A DNA stretch of 64,000 bases from Candidatus Heimdallarchaeota archaeon B3_Heim (GCA_003144275.1 NJBF01000015.1:1-64000), one strand, 5' to 3'. Positions 26,998-36,127 are shown, counted from the stretch's first letter. Made by a program: numbers and translations. Notes: generated by a model from the sequence alone, not told the origin.

Positions 26998-27368
26998 CTA
27001 TAAGGCACCAAAACTACCAGTTTGGATAAATGCAAGATAATATTCATAGTTTAAAATAGTGAAAAGTAAATTCAGACTATATAAAATCATAGTCAATATC
27101 CAAGCTGAATAATTTAAATTCCATAACCCGTAACCAAGAATAAATATCAAAAAACCCACTAAAAGGATAGCTCCCGCTAACACACAAAATAGCATTCCAA
27201 ATACATCTACAAATGTTTCCTCCCCAACGTGTTAAACTCTTCTCCTAATAGGCCAAAAGAAAGGACGACCAATAGTCCACCCATGAGTATAACAAGGAGA
27301 CCAGAGAGCGTTTCTAATAAAGCAATCAAACTGAGTAGGATAGGACGTTTTTTTGAAGTTATTGACAT
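26998..27368 (-). pseudogene. Frameshifted small membrane-protein gene (about 122 aa if repaired)
   Basis: Two overlapping open frames look like one gene. The first (27368 down to 27207, 53 aa) begins MSITSKKRPILLSLIALL and contains two hydrophobic segments before hitting a stop. The second (open from 27231, stop at 26998) continues with EETFVDVFGMLFCVLAG and two more hydrophobic segments with the GYGLWNLNYSAWILTMIL motif common in small archaeal four-helix membrane proteins. The switch falls at a run of four C/G (27222-27225); one extra base there would restore one 122-residue, four-helix protein. A sequencing error, a real mutation or programmed frameshifting could all explain it. Function unknown. 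Confidence 0.6.
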
Positions 27369-27651
27369 CTACCGTTTTTTTGTGATGAATAACAATTCTA
27401 AATAGCCTCAATATTCAAAAATATTAAGCTTTCCATCGTTGTGGTTACAATATAAGAAAATTTTCTATTTTGAGAAATTTCTATACCATAATATTAAAAA
27501 TTTTGAGAATATTTCAGTTTTTAGAAGCTTAATAGCAATAAATTCAACTTAATCCAGAAATTAATAATAACTACTTGAAGAATAAAGAGGAGCTATCCTT
27601 ATAATCACTGAGATTGAAGTTTCTAGAATCAAATTATCGGACGTACAAGAT

Positions 27652-28980
27652 ATGGGAAATATAATAGGAATACGTTTAGAAGATAAGAACAAATGGGAAA
27701 GGAGAGCACCTATCGTCCCTAAGGATGTAAAAGATCTTATTTCCTCAAATTCACTAAATTTCATTGTCCAATCTTCACCTATCCGTGCATTTGAGGATAC
27801 AGAATATCGCGATGCTGGAGCGAAGACGTCCACGGATCTAGGCGAAGCAAATATAATTTTTGCTATCAAAGAGGTTCCACTGAATGTATTGGAGCCTAAT
27901 AAAGTCTATATATTCTTCAGTCATACAGTTAAGGGCCAAAAATACAATATGCCGCTTCTGAAACGAATATTAGAACTTGAAATCACTTTGATTGATTATG
28001 AAAAGGTCATAGATGAAAAAGGATTTCGTCTGATATATTTTGGGAATTATGCCGGATTAGCAGGAATGAACCAAACATTATGGGCTTTCGGACATCGAGT
28101 AAAGGATCAACATGGTATTGAGACTCCATTTTTAAAATTAAAGCATACTTATGAGTATAATGGACTAGAGGGGATGAAAAAAGCTATATCAGCGGTGTCT
28201 AGGGACATCAAGGAAAATGGTTTACATCCCGAACTTGTTCCCATGATAGTAGGGTTTGCTGGTTATGGAAACGTCTCACGAGGGGCTCAATCGATATTGG
28301 ATCTTTTGCCTGTTATTGAACTTGATCCAAAAGAGCTAGCCGATTTTCATACAAATAGATCTGATGAGTTTTCATCTAAAACTGTTTACAAAGTAGTATT
28401 TAAAGAAGAACACATGGTTAATTCCACAACAGGGGACAGGTTTGATCTACAAGACTATTACAAATTTGGATCATCAAAATATAAAGGAATTTTTGAAGAA
28501 TACATACCCTACTTATCTATCCTCATGAATGGTATCTATTGGAGTGAAAAATATCCTCGTCTTCTTACCAAGGAACATGCCAAAGATATGTTCCAATCCA
28601 AACTCATGGTAAGATTACAAGTTGTTGGTGACATTTCGTGTGACATTGAAGGAGGAATCGAACCAACATTGATGGCTACAGAACCTGATAATCCCGCATT
28701 TGTGTATAATCCATTTTCTAAGGAAGCGAAATTGGGTTTATCGGGTGATGGTTTAGCTATAATGGCTGTTGATAACCTCCCTTGTGAGTTACCTAAAGAA
28801 TCGTCATCAAACTTTTCAAAAACTTTGAAGCCATATGTAGATCTCATTGCGAAACCTGACTATACAAAACCCTTTGAAAGTCTAGAATTGCCTCCAGTTA
28901 TTAAAAATGCGGTAATTGCACATCAAGGACAACTCACTCCGAATTATACTTATTTAAAAGAATTTTTAATAAATGTGTAG
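27652..28980 (+). CDS. Lysine-ketoglutarate reductase (AASS N-terminal half homologue)
   Basis: Protein of 442 aa whose sequence follows the LKR part of eukaryotic alpha-aminoadipate semialdehyde synthase along its length: KNKWERRAPIVPKDVK, YIFFSHTVKGQKYNM, FGNYAGLAGM, FAGYGNVSRGAQ, LMNGIYWSEKYPRLLT, VVGDISCDIEGGIEPT and IMAVDNLPCELP are all recognisable. LKR condenses lysine with 2-oxoglutarate to saccharopine using NADPH; the reverse is the last step of lysine synthesis. Start ATG 27652; the frame is open to a TAA about 25 codons upstream but has no ATG, GTG or TTG there. The SDH gene begins 8 bases after the stop. Confidence 0.92.
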   Translation: MGNIIGIRLEDKNKWERRAPIVPKDVKDLISSNSLNFIVQSSPIRAFEDTEYRDAGAKTSTDLGEANIIFAIKEVPLNVLEPNKVYIFFSHTVKGQKYNMPLLKRILELEITLIDYEKVIDEKGFRLIYFGNYAGLAGMNQTLWAFGHRVKDQHGIETPFLKLKHTYEYNGLEGMKKAISAVSRDIKENGLHPELVPMIVGFAGYGNVSRGAQSILDLLPVIELDPKELADFHTNRSDEFSSKTVYKVVFKEEHMVNSTTGDRFDLQDYYKFGSSKYKGIFEEYIPYLSILMNGIYWSEKYPRLLTKEHAKDMFQSKLMVRLQVVGDISCDIEGGIEPTLMATEPDNPAFVYNPFSKEAKLGLSGDGLAIMAVDNLPCELPKESSSNFSKTLKPYVDLIAKPDYTKPFESLELPPVIKNAVIAHQGQLTPNYTYLKEFLINV

Positions 28981-28988
28981 AAAAAAAA

Positions 28989-30353
28989 GTGATAAATATG
29001 AAGAAAGTACTAATCTTCGGTGCAGGAATGGTCGCTGGCCCCCCTGTAAAGTACCTACTTGAAAAAGATTTTCAAGTTATTGTAGCAAGTCGAACACTAC
29101 AAAAAGCAGAAGCACTAGTAAATAATCATCCAAATGGTAATGGTAAAGCTTTTGATATTACTCAAGCGACGACTGAAGAGCTTGAAGCTCTCATTCGCGA
29201 ATGTGACTTAGCTGTAAGTCTTTTACCATATACTTTTCATGTAAAAGTCGCAAAAGCCTGTTTGAAACATCGTAAACATATGGTCACTACTTCCTATGTG
29301 AGTCCAGAGATGAGAGAATTAGATGAAAAGGCAAAAAATGCATCTATCTCAATATTAAACGAAATAGGAGTGGATCCTGGTATAGATCATATGTCGGCTC
29401 AAAAAATAATTGATACTATTCATGAAAAAGGGGGTAAAATCTTATCTTTCACTTCCTATACTGGGGGATTACCTGCCCCTGATGCAAATAACAATCCATG
29501 GGGGTATAAACTATCATGGTCACCGAGAGGGGTCATATTAGCAGGCCGTAATTCAGCTAAATATTTGAAGGACGAAGAAGTTGTAGAAATTCCAGGAGAG
29601 GATTTATTCGATCATTTTCTTCCTTTTCCAGTAAATGAGAACGGTCCAGGGGATACTGAAGAGCTTGGATTATTAGAAGGATATCCCAATCGGAATTCTA
29701 TAGAACCTTATATTGATGTATACGGAATACCTGAAACCAAGACAATGATTCGTGGTACTTTACGAAATCCAGGGTGGTGTAGAACAATGAAAAAGATAGC
29801 TGATGTAGGTTATCTCAATCTCGACGAGCAAGAATTTCCTTCAGGGTTTACATATAGACAGTTACTCAATCAGTTGCTTGATAAACCGTTAAAGTCAAAT
29901 GCAAAAGAGAATCTGATGTCTATATTCGATATTGAAGAAAAAGATGATATTATAAGGCGATTTGAATGGATGGGCCTTTTAGGGGATGATGTACTCCCGA
30001 AAAAGAAGATTTCACCTCTCGACGCTCTTTGCCATCAATTTGAGGAGCATCTCCAATATGATCCAGGTGAAAGGGATATGTTAGTTATGGTTCACCAGTT
30101 TGAATATGTAGTGGACTCTGGAATGGAAAAGATAACCTCTACAATGATTGATTATGGAATTCCTCATGGCGACAGTTCTATGTCTAGAACGGTAGGTCTA
30201 CCTGCAGCTATAGGAGTTCGTATGATTTTAGAGGGGACTATTACTGATCGTGGAGTATTGGTTCCTGTTAAGAAAACAATTTACGAACCAATTCTGAAAG
30301 AATTGGAAGAAATGAATATTCGCTTTACTGAAAGACTAGAAAAAGTGAAATGA
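28989..30353 (+). CDS. Saccharopine dehydrogenase/reductase (AASS C-terminal half homologue)
   Basis: Protein of 454 aa with an N-terminal Rossmann GAGMVAGPP loop and the saccharopine-dehydrogenase core (LAVSLLPYTFHVKVAKACL, HMVTTSYVSPEMREL, IGVDPGIDHM, YTGGLPAPDANNNPWGYK, SWSPRGVI, LEGYPNR, RGTLRNPGW). These match the SDH part of eukaryotic AASS in order. It cleaves saccharopine to glutamate and aminoadipate semialdehyde, or works in reverse in lysine synthesis. It follows the LKR gene after 8 bases, so the pair gives, as two proteins, the two activities that animals and plants have in one fused chain. ATG 28998 (MKKVLIFG) is an alternative start. Confidence 0.92.
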   Translation: MINMKKVLIFGAGMVAGPPVKYLLEKDFQVIVASRTLQKAEALVNNHPNGNGKAFDITQATTEELEALIRECDLAVSLLPYTFHVKVAKACLKHRKHMVTTSYVSPEMRELDEKAKNASISILNEIGVDPGIDHMSAQKIIDTIHEKGGKILSFTSYTGGLPAPDANNNPWGYKLSWSPRGVILAGRNSAKYLKDEEVVEIPGEDLFDHFLPFPVNENGPGDTEELGLLEGYPNRNSIEPYIDVYGIPETKTMIRGTLRNPGWCRTMKKIADVGYLNLDEQEFPSGFTYRQLLNQLLDKPLKSNAKENLMSIFDIEEKDDIIRRFEWMGLLGDDVLPKKKISPLDALCHQFEEHLQYDPGERDMLVMVHQFEYVVDSGMEKITSTMIDYGIPHGDSSMSRTVGLPAAIGVRMILEGTITDRGVLVPVKKTIYEPILKELEEMNIRFTERLEKVK

Positions 30354-30387
30354 TTCTTTTTTCCATTTTTATTTTTCTTAATTTCTT
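30354..30387. terminator. Convergent T-rich terminator
   Basis: The gap between the SDH gene and the leftward GNAT gene is almost all T and C on the plus strand (TTTTTTCC, TTTTTATTTTTC, TTTCTTTT), a strong terminator for the LKR-SDH operon. Confidence 0.5.
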
Positions 30388-31209
30388 TTATTTCCTTCTT
30401 CGATCACAATACGCGACGAAAATTGTCGAATCTTCTACAAAACCTAATTTTTTGTAGAGTTGAATGGCTCCTTGATTAGATTTTTCTACCCAGAGAAAAA
30501 TCATCTTGATCAATCTGTCTGTAAGAATTTCCTGACATAATTTTGTTAATGTTTTGTGAGAATATCCTTGTTTTCGTTCTAATAGTTTTGTTTCAATTCC
30601 CCTAAGAATTGCGAATGAAAATTCATCATTCTGAAGAATGTGAGGAGCAGAGGCAAAACTAGCAATCTCCTTTCCTTTTAGATACCCATAAGCTATCCCT
30701 CCAGTCAGATGTCTATATCTTTTAGGAATGTTAACACGATTATTAGGAAAGCGAATTACAGAATCAAGATCAATCCATCCTGGATTAAACGTTTCAACTG
30801 AAAGTTGGTAGGTAGTATATGTATTGTATGTATTAGTCTTTTCGTTTGTCTCCAATGATCTGAAGTTCGTAAATTTTTCTTGGATACTTGGCCACAATGA
30901 ACTATCATGAAAAATCAATACTGAATTGGTATTAAACCACTGAATCTTTTTCTTTAAAGACCAAACTCTACTACTTGACAGATGATACTTGTTTTCATAG
31001 TGAAAGATGTAATCATAGGGATTCAAAGAGTAATTATATAGAAGAGTCCTAGGTTTTTGCGCTAGATACCAATGAATGTAACAAGTCTGCGATAATGGTT
31101 CCTCAGCAAATTTCGTGAAGAATTTTCGTTCCTTTTTTTTTTTGGAACTACCAATAGGAGGAAGGAATCTGTCCCAAACCATGGTATGAGCCTCTAAACC
31201 AATTTTCAC
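30388..31209 (-). CDS. GNAT-family acetyltransferase-like protein
   Basis: Protein of 273 aa whose C-terminal half resembles GCN5-related N-acetyltransferases: GIAYGYLKGKEIASFASAPH, then FAILRGIETKLLERKQGYSHKT, and the final strand-helix LWVEKSNQGAIQLYKKLGF, the usual acetyl-CoA fold end. The acetyl-CoA loop is degenerate (RKQGYSHK instead of RGKGIG). The N-terminal half (1-140) is unmatched and charged. It may modify a protein or small molecule. It leads the leftward group that includes XerA, but the spacing does not prove an operon. Confidence 0.6.
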   Translation of the reverse strand: MKIGLEAHTMVWDRFLPPIGSSKKKKERKFFTKFAEEPLSQTCYIHWYLAQKPRTLLYNYSLNPYDYIFHYENKYHLSSSRVWSLKKKIQWFNTNSVLIFHDSSLWPSIQEKFTNFRSLETNEKTNTYNTYTTYQLSVETFNPGWIDLDSVIRFPNNRVNIPKRYRHLTGGIAYGYLKGKEIASFASAPHILQNDEFSFAILRGIETKLLERKQGYSHKTLTKLCQEILTDRLIKMIFLWVEKSNQGAIQLYKKLGFVEDSTIFVAYCDRRRK

Positions 31210-31238
31210 GCTTTCATTGGAAAGATGGTATTGTTATG

Positions 31239-32150
31239 TCACCCATCGAAAACAGGTGCTTTTTCCTTATTTTGCTCGGAAAGCGGATGTCCGAGTTCAT
31301 ATGATTTACGTAAATGCTCTAAACTAACATGTGTATACAGTTGAGTTGTTGAAAGGGAAGCATGACCAAGTAGTTCTTGTATTACACGGATATCAACCGA
31401 ATTAGCAAGTAAATGTGTCGCGAAGGCATGTCTAAGAGTATGAGGGGTTAATTTCTTATCATGAAAATTTGCTTCTTCCCTGTACTTTTTTACCATTCGT
31501 TGTATTGAACGTGAAGTTAATCGCTTACCTGATCGATTCAAGATCAATGCAGATGAGGAGGTATTCCTACGTCGATTTTCTAAGTGTTCTTCGATGATTG
31601 GGATGAGTACATCAGGTAGAGGGATCATCCGGTCTTTGTTTCCTTTTCCTCCAATAATTCTTATCATACGATTACCCAGGTCAATACAGTCTAAATCTAG
31701 ATTACTCAATTCAGATACTCGCATTCCAGTTCCATAAAGGAGAAATAAGATTGTCCGATCTCTTACATTATCAGGTGTATTTAGTAATTGTAGTGTATCT
31801 TCTACAGAAATTATTTTCGGTAAGCTTTTGGGAATTTTGGGAGATTCAATATTCTCGGCTGGGTTGGCTGAGATAAATGCTTCCTTCTTAAGAAATTTGT
31901 AGAATGATTTAAGGGAGCATATTTTTCTATGTAAACTACGTGGTGAGTATTTTTTCTCACGCTTTAAATGCAAAAAGAAACGACGTAAATCAGTTGTCGT
32001 TCTCATTTCAATAGATCTTTCATTATTAAAATTATTGAACATCTGAAGGTCGTAAGAATATTCCCGAATGGTCTTTGAGGAATATCCTTTTTCTACTTCT
32101 AACCATACTAGGTAATCATCGATTAACATAGTTTGGTAATTTGACGACAT
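31239..32150 (-). CDS. XerA-type tyrosine recombinase
   Basis: Site-specific recombinase, 303 aa from the ATG at 32150. An N-terminal SAM-like domain (YLVWLEVEKGYSSKTIREY) precedes the catalytic domain, which has all active residues: R in GTGMRVSEL, K in GGKGNKD, H-x-x-R in HTLRHAFATH, H in LLGHASLSTT and the nucleophile Y in QLYTHVS. It resolves chromosome dimers at dif in archaea. The frame stays open to 32189, but a TATA-like box at 32203-32212 puts the transcription start near 32182, inside that stretch, so ATG 32150 is preferred. A perfect dyad at 32164-32185 overlaps the expected transcription start. Confidence 0.88.
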   Translation of the reverse strand: MSSNYQTMLIDDYLVWLEVEKGYSSKTIREYSYDLQMFNNFNNERSIEMRTTTDLRRFFLHLKREKKYSPRSLHRKICSLKSFYKFLKKEAFISANPAENIESPKIPKSLPKIISVEDTLQLLNTPDNVRDRTILFLLYGTGMRVSELSNLDLDCIDLGNRMIRIIGGKGNKDRMIPLPDVLIPIIEEHLENRRRNTSSSALILNRSGKRLTSRSIQRMVKKYREEANFHDKKLTPHTLRHAFATHLLANSVDIRVIQELLGHASLSTTQLYTHVSLEHLRKSYELGHPLSEQNKEKAPVFDG

Positions 32151-32163
32151 AGAATATAATCGC

Positions 32164-32185
32164 GGATAATACCTACAGATTATCC
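32164..32185. promoter_or_regulatory. Dyad at the xerA start: operator or dif-like site
   Basis: GGATAAT and ATTATCC are perfect 7-base arms around an 8-base centre (ACCTACAG). Xer target sites (dif) have two inverted arms about a 6-8 base centre, with inner arm ends like ATAA/TTAT, so the dyad has a fair dif-like shape. It also lies on the predicted transcription start of xerA, where a repressor, possibly XerA itself, could bind. Both readings are inference. Confidence 0.35.
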
Positions 32186-32202
32186 CCAATTGTATTGGAG
32201 CC

Positions 32203-32212
32203 TTTATTTATA
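32203..32212 (-). promoter_or_regulatory. TATA box of xerA
   Basis: On the minus strand TATAAATAAA, centred about 26 bases before position 32182. It overlaps the last codons of the upstream winged-helix gene, so xerA may have its own promoter in addition to read-through. Confidence 0.4.
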
Positions 32213-32731
32213 GAGTCTATTTACTAGATTCGCTTTCGCTTGATCTTCATCGTAATTAATCAATTCTGCTCTGTGAAGCTCATGAAGGGAATGAAGGACT
32301 ATTGCTGCAGAAAAACCAGTAGCTTTAGTTAGCTCTTCACGGGTCATATCTGCTTTATCTCCATGTAGGAGATATAATATCTTCGCATGGGGTTTACCAG
32401 CGAAAACTTTTTCTAGCAATGTGATATAGATTCCTAAAAGTTGTTTTATATCCAGAGTAGTTTCTTGCTGTCCAGAAAGTTCAGTGAATAGCTCCGAGAT
32501 CTTTTTAAATTCGGTTTCTAAGGATATATACTCAAACTCAAGTTGTTGTTTTTGTAAATTTGCTTGGCTTAATTTTTCTTCTCGTTCTCTGAGAGCAGCC
32601 TCTTTATCCTGTAATTCTTTCTGAGTTTTACTTAGATTATTTTCCATTGAGACTATGGTATTTTTCACTCGTTCTATGGTTGGAATAATCTCTTCTATCT
32701 TCAGGGGTTCATCTTCCATCTTTAAATCCAC
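32204..32731 (-). CDS. Coiled-coil plus winged-helix protein
   Basis: Protein of 175 aa: residues 20-90 are a long predicted coiled coil of Lys, Gln and Glu heptads (KTQKELQDKEAALREREEK), then a helical part, then residues about 120-170 a small winged-helix DNA-binding-like fold (ADMTREELTKATGFSAAIVLHSLHELHRAELI). An alternative start is the ATG five codons in (MEDEPLKIEE). Such layouts occur in archaeal transcription or DNA-organising proteins. It sits upstream of xerA with a 14-base gap to the longer xerA frame. Confidence 0.6.
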   Translation of the reverse strand: MDLKMEDEPLKIEEIIPTIERVKNTIVSMENNLSKTQKELQDKEAALREREEKLSQANLQKQQLEFEYISLETEFKKISELFTELSGQQETTLDIKQLLGIYITLLEKVFAGKPHAKILYLLHGDKADMTREELTKATGFSAAIVLHSLHELHRAELINYDEDQAKANLVNRLYK

Positions 32732-32853
32732 CTCTCTAACAGTAGATCCTATGCGTTTTTAGAAATATAATGCTTGTTAATGAAATGAATCCAAAAACAA
32801 TATCTATATTACAGAATTTTCTAAATTTTCCGTTCTAAAAAAGAGATTTTCAA

Positions 32854-33783
32854 TCAATATGGGTTAAAAAGTATGAGATAGCCAGGTGAATTGAAAAAAT
32901 GAGGTAATGCGTGAATGGGCTCTTCCTCCCATACCCTACGGGTCGGATTGTGAACCATGATAGATTCAGAATAATTCCACGAATGTTTCATGGAATGAGT
33001 AAGCTCAACAATCGGTTTAGTCAACTTTTCACTCAATTTGTAAAAACGAGCCAGTTTATAGAGAGAGATAAACAATACTTCAATGTTGAAAGATGTAAGC
33101 ACTTTTTCTACTTCATGGAGAATCAAAGATTTGATTTCTTCAGGGTTTACCTCCATATCAGGCCAGTTGGGGGTAAATATTTGTCTATACTCAATGAAAT
33201 CTCCAATATTTAAACGGGCGATGTTGAAATTTTTGGGGAAAAAATCATTCTGGTCTTTAACAATACCAGTGGCAATTTTACGATCAGTAGGAAAATCATT
33301 ACCTCTTTCTAAGGTTAAATTACTCGAAAAGGGTAAAAAGCTGGTACACGCGTCTACATCATGTCCTTTCCTTGTTGTAGGATGTGTGTTCTTATCCGTT
33401 AGCAGAGAATATTGTCCAAACGATTCAAAGTTATCCTCAGAATGTGTTTCAAAGCGTAATTTTGGTAATTCAGTAAAATCAAGATTAGTACCAATAATAG
33501 AGAGATTTAATTTTTCTGCTATAGGGAAGAAGAATTGAGCTGTATTCTGAGCCGTAGCACCATCACATATAAAGAGCGTATCCAAGGAGGACAGTGAATC
33601 GTTTTCTTTGTGAAAATTTTCTGTAAATTTTCGGGAAATCACGGAATAACGTGGAAAACCTAGAAATTCTCTATATAGCTTGTGTGTATGCGTCCTAAAA
33701 AATGAATAATCAGGCATACATAATAATTTTCTCTTTTCAGCGGGAGAAAGAATGCCTTGATCTATTAAGAGAGTTTCTAACAA
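32854..33783 (-). CDS. Unknown protein, 309 aa
   Basis: No family recognised. The protein starts MLETLLIDQGILSPAEKRKLL and has a strand-turn-helix segment DTLFICDGATAQNTAQFFF near residue 68-86, with Asp on a strand end, as in nuclease or phosphoesterase folds. Several scattered His, Cys and Asp follow (KGHDVDACTSF near 138). The C-terminal half is mixed helix and strand with HSMKHSWNYSE near 265. A distant nuclease-like or unknown alpha/beta domain is possible but unproven. It stands alone, divergent from dph2. Confidence 0.55.
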   Translation of the reverse strand: MLETLLIDQGILSPAEKRKLLCMPDYSFFRTHTHKLYREFLGFPRYSVISRKFTENFHKENDSLSSLDTLFICDGATAQNTAQFFFPIAEKLNLSIIGTNLDFTELPKLRFETHSEDNFESFGQYSLLTDKNTHPTTRKGHDVDACTSFLPFSSNLTLERGNDFPTDRKIATGIVKDQNDFFPKNFNIARLNIGDFIEYRQIFTPNWPDMEVNPEEIKSLILHEVEKVLTSFNIEVLFISLYKLARFYKLSEKLTKPIVELTHSMKHSWNYSESIMVHNPTRRVWEEEPIHALPHFFNSPGYLILFNPY

Positions 33784-33924
33784 AGTAAGTCAAAGAAATC
33801 TCTGACGTTTTTTAAATTCTTTTAGATTAGTAATGTAGAGGAAATGAATTTTTACCCCTCCTGTAAATCCAATTCTATAGTTAGATAGGATTTAATGATG
33901 CATTTAAATATGAGGGACCGTTGA

Positions 33925-34938
33925 TTGAGTGATTATGATTTAGAAATTGATCAAATTGTTCAAAAGATTCAGGAAAATAACTATCAATCAGTCCTAATTC
34001 AATTTCCAGAGGGCATGTTGGATAAACCTCTTAAGAGAATTAAGGAAATTCTTTCAAAAGAAAACATTAAGGTTTATGTTGCAGGAGATCCTAGCTATGG
34101 GGTTTGTGATTTAGCAGTGGACTTAGCGAAGAAACTTGGGTGTGAATTATTGATACACTTCGGCCATTCGCAATTTGGTTTTCAGAATCAGGTGAATTCT
34201 GCATCATCAGAATCTCTCGATGTAATATTAGTACCAGCTTACTATATACCACCAAATGCACTGGATTATAGCCCTCTCATTACTGAAATTACAAAAAAGA
34301 AGTGGAAAACTATCGGTTTGGCTGCAACTATTCAACATATTAAGAGTTTGGATGATTTTGAAGAAATTCTTAAAGTAAATGATTTTCAAGTCATTAGATA
34401 TGATTCCGGACAGATCTTGGGATGTCACGTCAATTCGCTCCATAAAGGGATGAATGACTGTGATGGTTTTGTAAGTTTTCATGCTGGATATTTTCATACT
34501 CACGGGATTTTACTTAATACAAATAAGCCGTTAATCCAATTTAATCCCTATAGTGGGAATATCATAAATTATGAGAAAGCTGATCATCATAAAGCAATCC
34601 AACAGCGTTTTACATTGCTTACTAAGGCAAAAAAGGCGCAAAAGTGGGGTATCCTAGGAAGTTCAAAACTTGGTCAGTATAATTGGAAAATGATTTCTAA
34701 AATTCAATCTTTATTAGCGGAACGCGAGATTGACAACTTAATCGTTGTAGCTGAGAATATAAACCCTCAGGTACTAGCAAATTTTGCCTTGATTGATGCG
34801 TGGGTGGTGACTGCGTGTCCTCGCATTGCTATTGATGATAAAATCCGATTTTTCAAGCCTGTTGTAACATTTAGGGAATTTCTCTATCTTTTCGACCAAT
34901 TAAAATGGGAAAATTTACTGGAACAAGGTTTCTTTTAG
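33925..34938 (+). CDS. dph2: Dph2-type diphthamide synthase subunit
   Basis: Protein of 337 aa that starts diphthamide formation on the histidine of elongation factor EF2 by a non-classical radical S-adenosylmethionine reaction. The three cysteines that hold the [4Fe-4S] cluster are in three separate domains, as the family requires: GVCDLAVD (about 60), LGCHVN (about 172) and TACPRIAIDD (about 294). The ordinary archaeal homodimer is expected. TTG start at 33925 with a TATA-like TTTAAATA at 33903-33910, so little or no leader. Confidence 0.92.
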   Translation: MSDYDLEIDQIVQKIQENNYQSVLIQFPEGMLDKPLKRIKEILSKENIKVYVAGDPSYGVCDLAVDLAKKLGCELLIHFGHSQFGFQNQVNSASSESLDVILVPAYYIPPNALDYSPLITEITKKKWKTIGLAATIQHIKSLDDFEEILKVNDFQVIRYDSGQILGCHVNSLHKGMNDCDGFVSFHAGYFHTHGILLNTNKPLIQFNPYSGNIINYEKADHHKAIQQRFTLLTKAKKAQKWGILGSSKLGQYNWKMISKIQSLLAEREIDNLIVVAENINPQVLANFALIDAWVVTACPRIAIDDKIRFFKPVVTFREFLYLFDQLKWENLLEQGFF

Positions 34939-35009
34939 TTATAATGCATTTGAGATTGAAGAAGCAATCCTCGGATTGTTTTACTAGTTTTACTTTTATA
35001 TCTAGAGTT

Positions 35010-35037
35010 GTAATAATGTAGGTGTAGATATTATTAC
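35010..35037. promoter_or_regulatory. Inverted repeat across the start of transcription of the 35071 gene
   Basis: GTAATAAT and ATTATTAC are perfect 8-base arms with a 12-base spacer. A TATA-like TTTATATCTA at 34995-35004 predicts a transcription start near 35025, inside the dyad. This is a good place for a repressor. The arms are A/T only, so chance cannot be excluded. Confidence 0.35.
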
Positions 35038-35070
35038 CATAAGTGCGTACTATAGTCGGAGACTGTTTGA

Positions 35071-36024
35071 TTGAAGGAAAAACCAATTAGTGATCTATCT
35101 CCTCTCAGATCGAAGGAGAGAATATCCACACAATTGGAAACCAAATCACTCAGAGGATCAGATTTATTGGTGATTCTTTCTGATGAGGGAGGGTTGCCTG
35201 TGTATACGAGATTTGTACAAGTTAGTGATCTTGGTGAAATAGTTTATAAGGATACTCCTTCTACACGCGCAAGTAACGAAAATGTGGTCCTAATTTCAGG
35301 TTTGCTTGAAGCTATTATTCAACTTAAAGATATTCTTAAACCTACATTGACAGATTTGACTGGTAAACCCAATTCACCGATTTATGTTGATTATGCAAAA
35401 GCAGAAAGTGGGATTAGTCTACTATCAATGGCCTCCTCACCAGATTTTCAACAGCTTCCTGGTCATCTTCTAAGCCAGTATGCTCCTTTTCAGACTGATA
35501 CCAATCTGTCAGGAGCAGATTCATGGGAAAAAACCTTTGAAGAAGCAATGGAAAGTCCATTAGGTGAAGACGCTGCCATCTATAAGCATATCCTGAGTAA
35601 AATCAAAACAGATTTAGCTGATTTTGTGTCCTTTATCCTCGTATACGATTATGAAGGGAATTATTTATTTTCAACAGCAAAACAGCAGGAACTTCCGGGA
35701 GTTGCAGATCCGTTACTGAATTCTATATCGCAGTACATCAAACGAGAATATTTAATGAGTAAATATCGGGAAAGTCTGTCATTAATCGGCGTAAAAAGAT
35801 TACATGATTCAGTTATTTGGCATTTCAAATGCTTCGATAAAATCTTTGTCTTCTTTACATATGTCATTCCTGATCTATATGATTTCGACATTCTGAAAAC
35901 AGAAATGATTACTTTTATCACAAATAACTTAGAGAAGTTCATAAAAGCAACAAAATTGTATTCAACTCCTCCTGGTTCAGTTTCTAGTAATATTAAGACG
36001 ACTCGATTTACATTTTTATCTTAA
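35071..36024 (+). CDS. Tandem longin/roadblock-like regulatory protein (predicted)
   Basis: Protein of 317 aa with two similar halves that each look like a sensor fold used beside small GTPases. The first, DLLVILSDEGGLPVYTRFVQV with the helical GLLEAIIQLKDIL, and the second, SFILVYDYEGNYLFSTAKQ followed by SLIGVKRLHDSVIWHF and FVFFTYVIPDLYDFD, each have the strand-turn-strand, helix, strand order of longin and roadblock domains. A similar pattern makes up the C-terminal part of the GTPase at 23434. No catalytic site. Start TTG at 35071. Possibly a partner of an Arf/Rag-like GTPase; the fold call is by eye only. Confidence 0.5.
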   Translation: MKEKPISDLSPLRSKERISTQLETKSLRGSDLLVILSDEGGLPVYTRFVQVSDLGEIVYKDTPSTRASNENVVLISGLLEAIIQLKDILKPTLTDLTGKPNSPIYVDYAKAESGISLLSMASSPDFQQLPGHLLSQYAPFQTDTNLSGADSWEKTFEEAMESPLGEDAAIYKHILSKIKTDLADFVSFILVYDYEGNYLFSTAKQQELPGVADPLLNSISQYIKREYLMSKYRESLSLIGVKRLHDSVIWHFKCFDKIFVFFTYVIPDLYDFDILKTEMITFITNNLEKFIKATKLYSTPPGSVSSNIKTTRFTFLS

Positions 36025-36127
36025 ATTATGAACAATCAGACATACGTATTTAGTGAGAAATATTTTTAATGACTTTGAATCCAGAAGGGGAGTACGGTTA
36101 CTGAAATTTATTAAAATTTGATTCAAA

